DNA from: Candidatus Blackburnbacteria bacterium
GTDB taxonomy: Bacteria > Patescibacteriota > Microgenomatia > UBA8517 > UBA10165
DNA: 41,177 nt
Direction: 5' to 3'
NCBI GenBank assembly: GCA_016183565.1
Contig: JACPEJ010000004.1
Coordinates: 1 to 41,177 of the forward strand
Shown: positions 38,597 through 41,177 of the stretch, piece by piece
How the letters are laid out: the number at the start of each line of letters is the position of its first letter
Position numbering within the stretch: the stretch's first letter is position 1
Program-made: the position numbers and the translations under genes
The notes under the pieces: model-generated
What the model was told of the DNA's origin: nothing
The model's input: only the letters and a program-made list of their open reading frames with translations
Database searches by the model: none

Positions 38597-38885
38597 TTGC
38601 GGGGCCGGGAGTCGCGCCCGGCCTAGGAGATTATGTAATCTGTAATCTCCAATTACTTGGAGTGTCGCACCATCTCATGTACGTTCATTTAAGAACGCAC
38701 CTTGGCGTATGGTGTCTACGGAGTCCCAAGCGACCTCGCCCTGAGCGATAGTCAAAGGGTTCCCTCGGGATTGCCCTAACAGATGAAAGGGTTTCCCCGA
38801 TATAGCCAAGTGCGCACCCTAACGTTACCGCTAGGGGGGCCCATACTTCATTTGAGCCTCCTGTGCAACTCTACACTACCCCGCA
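38597..38885 (-). tRNA. Initiator-like tRNA-Met (CAU) interrupted by a group I intron
   Basis: On the minus strand the exons are 38885-38855 and about 38635-38597. The acceptor stem is TGCGGGG/CCCCGCA with discriminator A, matching bacterial initiator tRNA (xGCGGGG/CCCCGCA). Joining after U33 gives the anticodon loop CTCATAA with stem GGAGG/TCTCC, variable loop TAGG and T stem CCGGG/CCCGG. Oddities are a T-loop CGCGACT instead of TTCRANN, a 6-nt D-loop without G18-G19, and no run of three G-C pairs in the anticodon stem. CCA is not encoded. It could be a diverged functional tRNA or a degenerate copy. Confidence 0.7.
38636..38854 (-). ncRNA. Group I intron in the anticodon loop
   Basis: The paired elements occur in group I order on the minus strand. 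P2 is CCCTAGCG-GTAA-CGTTAGGG (38836-38817). P3 is CGCACTTGGC with GCCAAGGTGCG. The P4/P5 region contains GGGCAATCCCGAG. P7 is ACACCAT with ATGGTG, P8 is GTTC/GAAC inside P3-P7, and P9 is CTCCAA-GTAA-TTGGAG. Two GNRA tetraloops are present. P1 can form between exon GGCU and intron GGCC with a U-G pair at the 5' splice site. The 3' boundary is uncertain within a GATTACA duplication. The intron is about 219 nt and has no ORF. Confidence 0.75.
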
Positions 38886-38941
38886 TGTTTGAGTACACTT
38901 CTATTTTACCATTTATTCATCCCCAGAGCAAGCAACAACAC

Positions 38942-38979
38942 TTGACACAGAAATACGCGATGACGTATAACTGTGTCAG
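38942..38979 (+). repeat. 38-bp TTGACACAG palindrome, copy d
   Basis: Arms TTGACACAGAAATACG and CGTATAACTGTGTCAG surround a GATGA-type centre. It lies 25 bp upstream of the PaaX/Cas2-fold gene; copy e lies just after that gene. Confidence 0.8.
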
Positions 38980-39004
38980 ATATATATTTAGGATATTTGG
39001 TGTT

Positions 39005-39589
39005 ATGCGCAAGAAACTAATAAAACTATCCCCTACTACAAAAAAGGTATTGCTGCTTGTGGGAATTGGGGCTTTCATAGCAGGGACCCTTGTTTTGCCT
39101 GGTTTGCCGCGTATATTACAAGGAAAGAGGTTCAATTTTGACGGTTTTTTAGAAGAAGATGAGTGGGAGGAGTTTGACGAGCGCAGACTGAGGCAAAAGC
39201 TCAAGGCGCTGCACGATGCTAAACTTGTAAAAATATACCAGTCAGGAGAACAATACACAATTCAGCTAACCAAAAAAGGCAAAAGGCATCTACTTAGGTA
39301 TAAGATTACAGAGTTGTCTATACCACAACCAAAGGAGTGGGATAGAAAATGGAGGATTGTTGCTTACGATGTGCCTAAAGAAAATACTCGAGCCAGAGAT
39401 GCATTGAGACACATGCTTCGAAAATTGGGCTTTTACCAGCTTCAAAAGAGTGTGTATCTTTATCCATACCCGTGCGAAGATGCCATAGAGTTCCTGAGGG
39501 AAGTTTATGGTGTAGGAGAACATGTAACGCTTTTAACGGTCGGATACCTTGAGAACGAAGAGGCGTACAGAGATTACTTTAATATATAA
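39005..39589 (+). CDS. PaaX/Cas2-fold protein with N-terminal hydrophobic segment
   Basis: This is a 194-aa protein from the ATG at 39005 (GATATT ends 7 nt before it). The order is a hydrophobic helix (VLLLVGIGAFIAGTLVLPGL), a winged-helix-like part (RRLRQKLKALHDAKLVKIYQ, TIQLTKKGKRHLLRY) and a ferredoxin-like domain WRIVAYDVPKENTRARDALR followed by KLGFYQLQKSVYLYPY. The last domain resembles Cas2 and the C-terminal domain of PaaX regulators. No CRISPR array or other cas genes are visible, so a regulator or nuclease outside CRISPR is more likely. It is flanked on both sides by 38-bp palindromes. Confidence 0.75.
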   Translation: MRKKLIKLSPTTKKVLLLVGIGAFIAGTLVLPGLPRILQGKRFNFDGFLEEDEWEEFDERRLRQKLKALHDAKLVKIYQSGEQYTIQLTKKGKRHLLRYKITELSIPQPKEWDRKWRIVAYDVPKENTRARDALRHMLRKLGFYQLQKSVYLYPYPCEDAIEFLREVYGVGEHVTLLTVGYLENEEAYRDYFNI

Positions 39590-39615
39590 AAAATGATTAA
39601 TCCTTGGATTAGAAC

Positions 39616-39653
39616 TTGACACAGTTTTGCGTCATCGCGTAAAACTATGTCAG
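39616..39653 (+). repeat. 38-bp TTGACACAG palindrome, copy e
   Basis: Arms TTGACACAGTTTTGCG and CGTAAAACTATGTCAG surround TCATCG. It lies between the PaaX/Cas2-fold gene and tRNA-Met. Confidence 0.8.
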
Positions 39654-39721
39654 ATTCAGATAGTGAAGCTGGTTTTCTTCATGTAGAAAAATTGATATAA
39701 TTCTACCAATACCCGAGGCAT

Positions 39722-39793
39722 GGCTGGGTAGCTCAATGGCGGAGCAGGCGCTTCATACGCGCAAGGTTGAGAGTTCAAGTCTCTCCCCAGCCA
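39722..39793 (+). tRNA. tRNA-Met (CAU)
   Basis: This is a complete cloverleaf: acceptor GGCTGGG/CCCAGCC, D arm GCTC/GAGC with GG in the loop, anticodon arm GGCGC-TTCATAC-GCGCA (first pair G-A mismatched), variable AGGTT and T arm GAGAG-TTCAAGT-CTCTC. The anticodon is CAU with discriminator A. CCA is not encoded. It lacks initiator features, so it is elongator Met or a tRNA-Ile2 needing lysidine. Confidence 0.92.
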
Positions 39794-39827
39794 CACTTCG
39801 ACAAGCTCAGTGTAAACACTCTTAAAT

Positions 39828-40229
39828 TCAGGGCAAAGATTTTTCGAGTTCGGGCACGAAGAATGCCAGCCAGCGCCTCCAGATAGGCAAGATTTCCAAA
39901 AAGAGCTCCTCTGAATCTTCTCTCGGGGCAAGTTTTTTTAAAACATCTTCTGAGGGCAAAACCACAATGGTTTCGTCCGGTCGGGCTAATCCGAGCTTCT
40001 CTCGGGCTTCGCGCTCAACAAATCCCGGCGAATTTATGCTCTTTTTTGCCTCCAGAAGGACCTGTTGCTCGCGTTCGGCCTCAGCAAGTCTTTTCTTTGC
40101 TTCTTCTATGGCATTTCCCTTCCCCCAAAGTTGGGTTGTAGAATGCACGGCTGAAATAGTTGCCAGGACCACCAGAACTATAAGGATGCGTCCTTTAAAA
40201 AACTTGAGTAGTGATATGGGCAATTTCAT
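39828..40229 (-). CDS. DivIC/FtsB-like septum formation protein
   Basis: This is a 133-aa protein from the ATG at 40229; a TTG eight codons upstream is an alternative. A single transmembrane helix (GRILIVLVVLATISAVHS) is followed by a coiled coil (NAIEEAKKRLAEAEREQQVL) and the DivIC/FtsB-type INSPGFVEREAREKLGLARP with DETIVVLP. Such proteins link early and late divisome components. The gene is divergent from the recombinase gene across the 38-bp tandem repeats. Confidence 0.85.
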   Translation of the reverse strand: MKLPISLLKFFKGRILIVLVVLATISAVHSTTQLWGKGNAIEEAKKRLAEAEREQQVLLEAKKSINSPGFVEREAREKLGLARPDETIVVLPSEDVLKKLAPREDSEELFLEILPIWRRWLAFFVPELEKSLP

Positions 40230-40274
40230 GGGTTGGATATTATGGTGTTGCAAATGTGGATAGTTTATGATAAT

Positions 40275-40394
40275 ATAGGCTAAATCAGAATTTAGCCTGA
40301 GTCGATTACAACATAGGCTAAATCAGAATTTAGCCTGAGTCGATTACAACATAGGCTAAATCAGAATTTAGCCTGAGTCGATTACAACATAGGC
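40275..40394. repeat. Three 38-bp tandem repeats with internal hairpins
   Basis: Units start at 40275, 40313 and 40351, with a partial fourth at 40389, all with the exact 38-bp period. Each contains the inverted repeat GGCTAAA-TCAGAA-TTTAGCC and the spacer TGAGTCGATTACAACA. The units appear identical. The array sits just before the tyrosine recombinase start codon and upstream of the divergent divIC-like gene. Confidence 0.95.
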
Positions 40395-40399
40395 CATGT

Positions 40400-41177
40400 A
40401 TGGCTGTACAAGAAATACAAACTCTAAATAGCCTCCAACAGGCATTTATTCAGGATCTCAAGCTCAAAAGTAGGTCCTCTGCTACTATTCTAGCCTACAA
40501 CAAAGATATTGAGCAACTTGTCCAATTCTTGGGAGAAAAGGAAAAAACACAACCAGATCAGGTTTCACCTTCAGACATTGAAACTTTCCGAAACCATCTT
40601 CAAGAGAAAAGCTATACAGCAAAATCAATCTCAAGGAAGTTGAATGCAATTAAAGCATACTTTCGTTGGATTGTTTCTAATAAAATTTTAGAAAATGATC
40701 CTGCAGCGCCAGTTGCTCATCCTAAATATGACAATCCCCCACCTCGGCTATTAAACCGTATGGAGTACAGGGCTTTAAGAGATGCTGCAAAAGATGATAA
40801 AAGGATATCAGCAATTATCGAGCTTATGCTCCAAACTGGGCTTAGAATTGGTGAAGTAGCAAATCTAAAATTAGAAGACGTACAAAACGAAAAGATAAAA
40901 ATCTCTGCTTATGCATCACAGCCCGAGCGCGAGATTCCTTTAAACAAGCCTGCGAAGGATGCTCTTGAGGATTATCTAAAAGAACGTTCTAGTATCCAAA
41001 ACTCCCATGTTTTTGTAACTAAAAGCGGCAGACCTCTTCTTGTGAGAAACATAAGAAGCTCAATTGATCGCTATTTCCGTGAGGCTGGTATAGAAAATGC
41101 CAAAGTTAACGATCTTCGTTCAACATTTATTGCTCATCAGTTAAGAAGTGGCGTAGATGTTGTTACTATCTCAAAAA
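40400..41177 (+). CDS. XerC/D-like tyrosine recombinase (runs off the window end)
   Basis: At least 259 codons are visible. The N-terminal SAM-like DNA-binding domain (QQAFIQDLKLKSRSSATILA, KSISRKLNAIKAYFRWIV) is followed by the catalytic domain. The first arginine is in LQTGLRIGEVANLKLED, and box II reads NDLRSTFIAHQLRSGVD, so the second arginine is present but the usual first His of HxLR is Asn. The nucleophilic Tyr lies beyond the window. It is probably a site-specific recombinase, either Xer-like for chromosome dimers or for a mobile element. The start is ATG at 40400; another ATG lies 4 nt upstream in a different frame. Confidence 0.88.
   Translation, partial: MAVQEIQTLNSLQQAFIQDLKLKSRSSATILAYNKDIEQLVQFLGEKEKTQPDQVSPSDIETFRNHLQEKSYTAKSISRKLNAIKAYFRWIVSNKILENDPAAPVAHPKYDNPPPRLLNRMEYRALRDAAKDDKRISAIIELMLQTGLRIGEVANLKLEDVQNEKIKISAYASQPEREIPLNKPAKDALEDYLKERSSIQNSHVFVTKSGRPLLVRNIRSSIDRYFREAGIENAKVNDLRSTFIAHQLRSGVDVVTISK

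Noticed and set aside
38597-38885. tmRNA or RNase P RNA as explanation of the structured region
   Set aside because: The tmRNA 5' signature and tag codons and the RNase P conserved blocks are absent, while the group I helix order and tRNA arms are present.
38783-39004. Open frame extending the PaaX/Cas2-fold gene upstream to 38783
   Set aside because: It runs through the tRNA exon and intron on the other strand and has no protein-like motif; the ATG at 39005 with a -10 box fits better.
40275-40394. CRISPR array
   Set aside because: The repeats are directly adjacent without unique spacers, and no cas1, cas9 or effector genes are visible.

Overview
The window looks like a piece of a Candidate Phyla Radiation (Patescibacteria) genome, most likely a Microgenomates/Woesebacteria-type lineage; this is inference from features, not from a database match. 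The clues are a 16S rRNA gene with AT-rich inserts in variable helices, a group I intron in a tRNA gene, two inteins in FtsH, many short lineage-type hypothetical genes, genes that appear to lack 5' leaders, and many small dispersed repeats that also sit inside reading frames.

Layout. 1-929: 5' half of a 16S rRNA gene (minus strand). 1359-6048: a sigma-region-4/alpha-CTD-like regulator, a SpoU methyltransferase, a thiol-redox operon (trxA, Pro/Ala-rich protein, trxB, DsbA-like) and a free-standing alpha-CTD-like protein. 6121-10541: a second redox cluster (CcdA-like membrane protein, helical protein, thioredoxin-like protein), an Nramp-like transporter, a DUF3105 protein and a DedA/VTT membrane protein. 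10627-13403: small orphan genes, a probable split lipoprotein gene, transposase relics and damaged membrane-protein genes, with part of this stretch bounded by 50-bp direct repeats. 13400-25713: alkyltransferase, Nudix, CvpA-CAP protein, Pth, EndoQ-like nuclease, Ca/Na exchanger, ATP-dependent DNA ligase, Fic protein, NAD(P)HX dehydratase, RecF and MutM. 25771-36905: glycosyltransferase, orphan, 5'-3' exonuclease, FtsH with two inteins, HExxH protein, orphan and TrpRS. 36953-41177: a retropepsin-like gene broken by an 86-bp repeat, an orphan, a GIY-YIG protein, an initiator-like tRNA with a group I intron, a PaaX/Cas2-fold protein between two palindromes, tRNA-Met, a DivIC/FtsB-like protein, 38-bp tandem repeats and a tyrosine recombinase that runs off the end.

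How it fits together. TrxB/TrxA can supply reducing power in the cytosol, CcdA can carry it across the membrane, and the DsbA-like and membrane-anchored thioredoxin-like proteins can act outside; no DsbB or VKOR is visible here. A second theme is DNA repair (EndoQ, MutM, RecF, alkyltransferase, ligase, 5'-3' exonuclease).

The least conventional content is mobile or repetitive: an 86-bp two-hairpin element in three places (one breaking a gene), a 38-bp palindrome in five places, micro-repeats that add in-frame peptides to at least five proteins and that resemble the 16S inserts, the tRNA intron, and the two inteins in one gene. At least eleven genes have a TATACT-like hexamer 6-8 nt before the start codon, which points to leaderless transcription.
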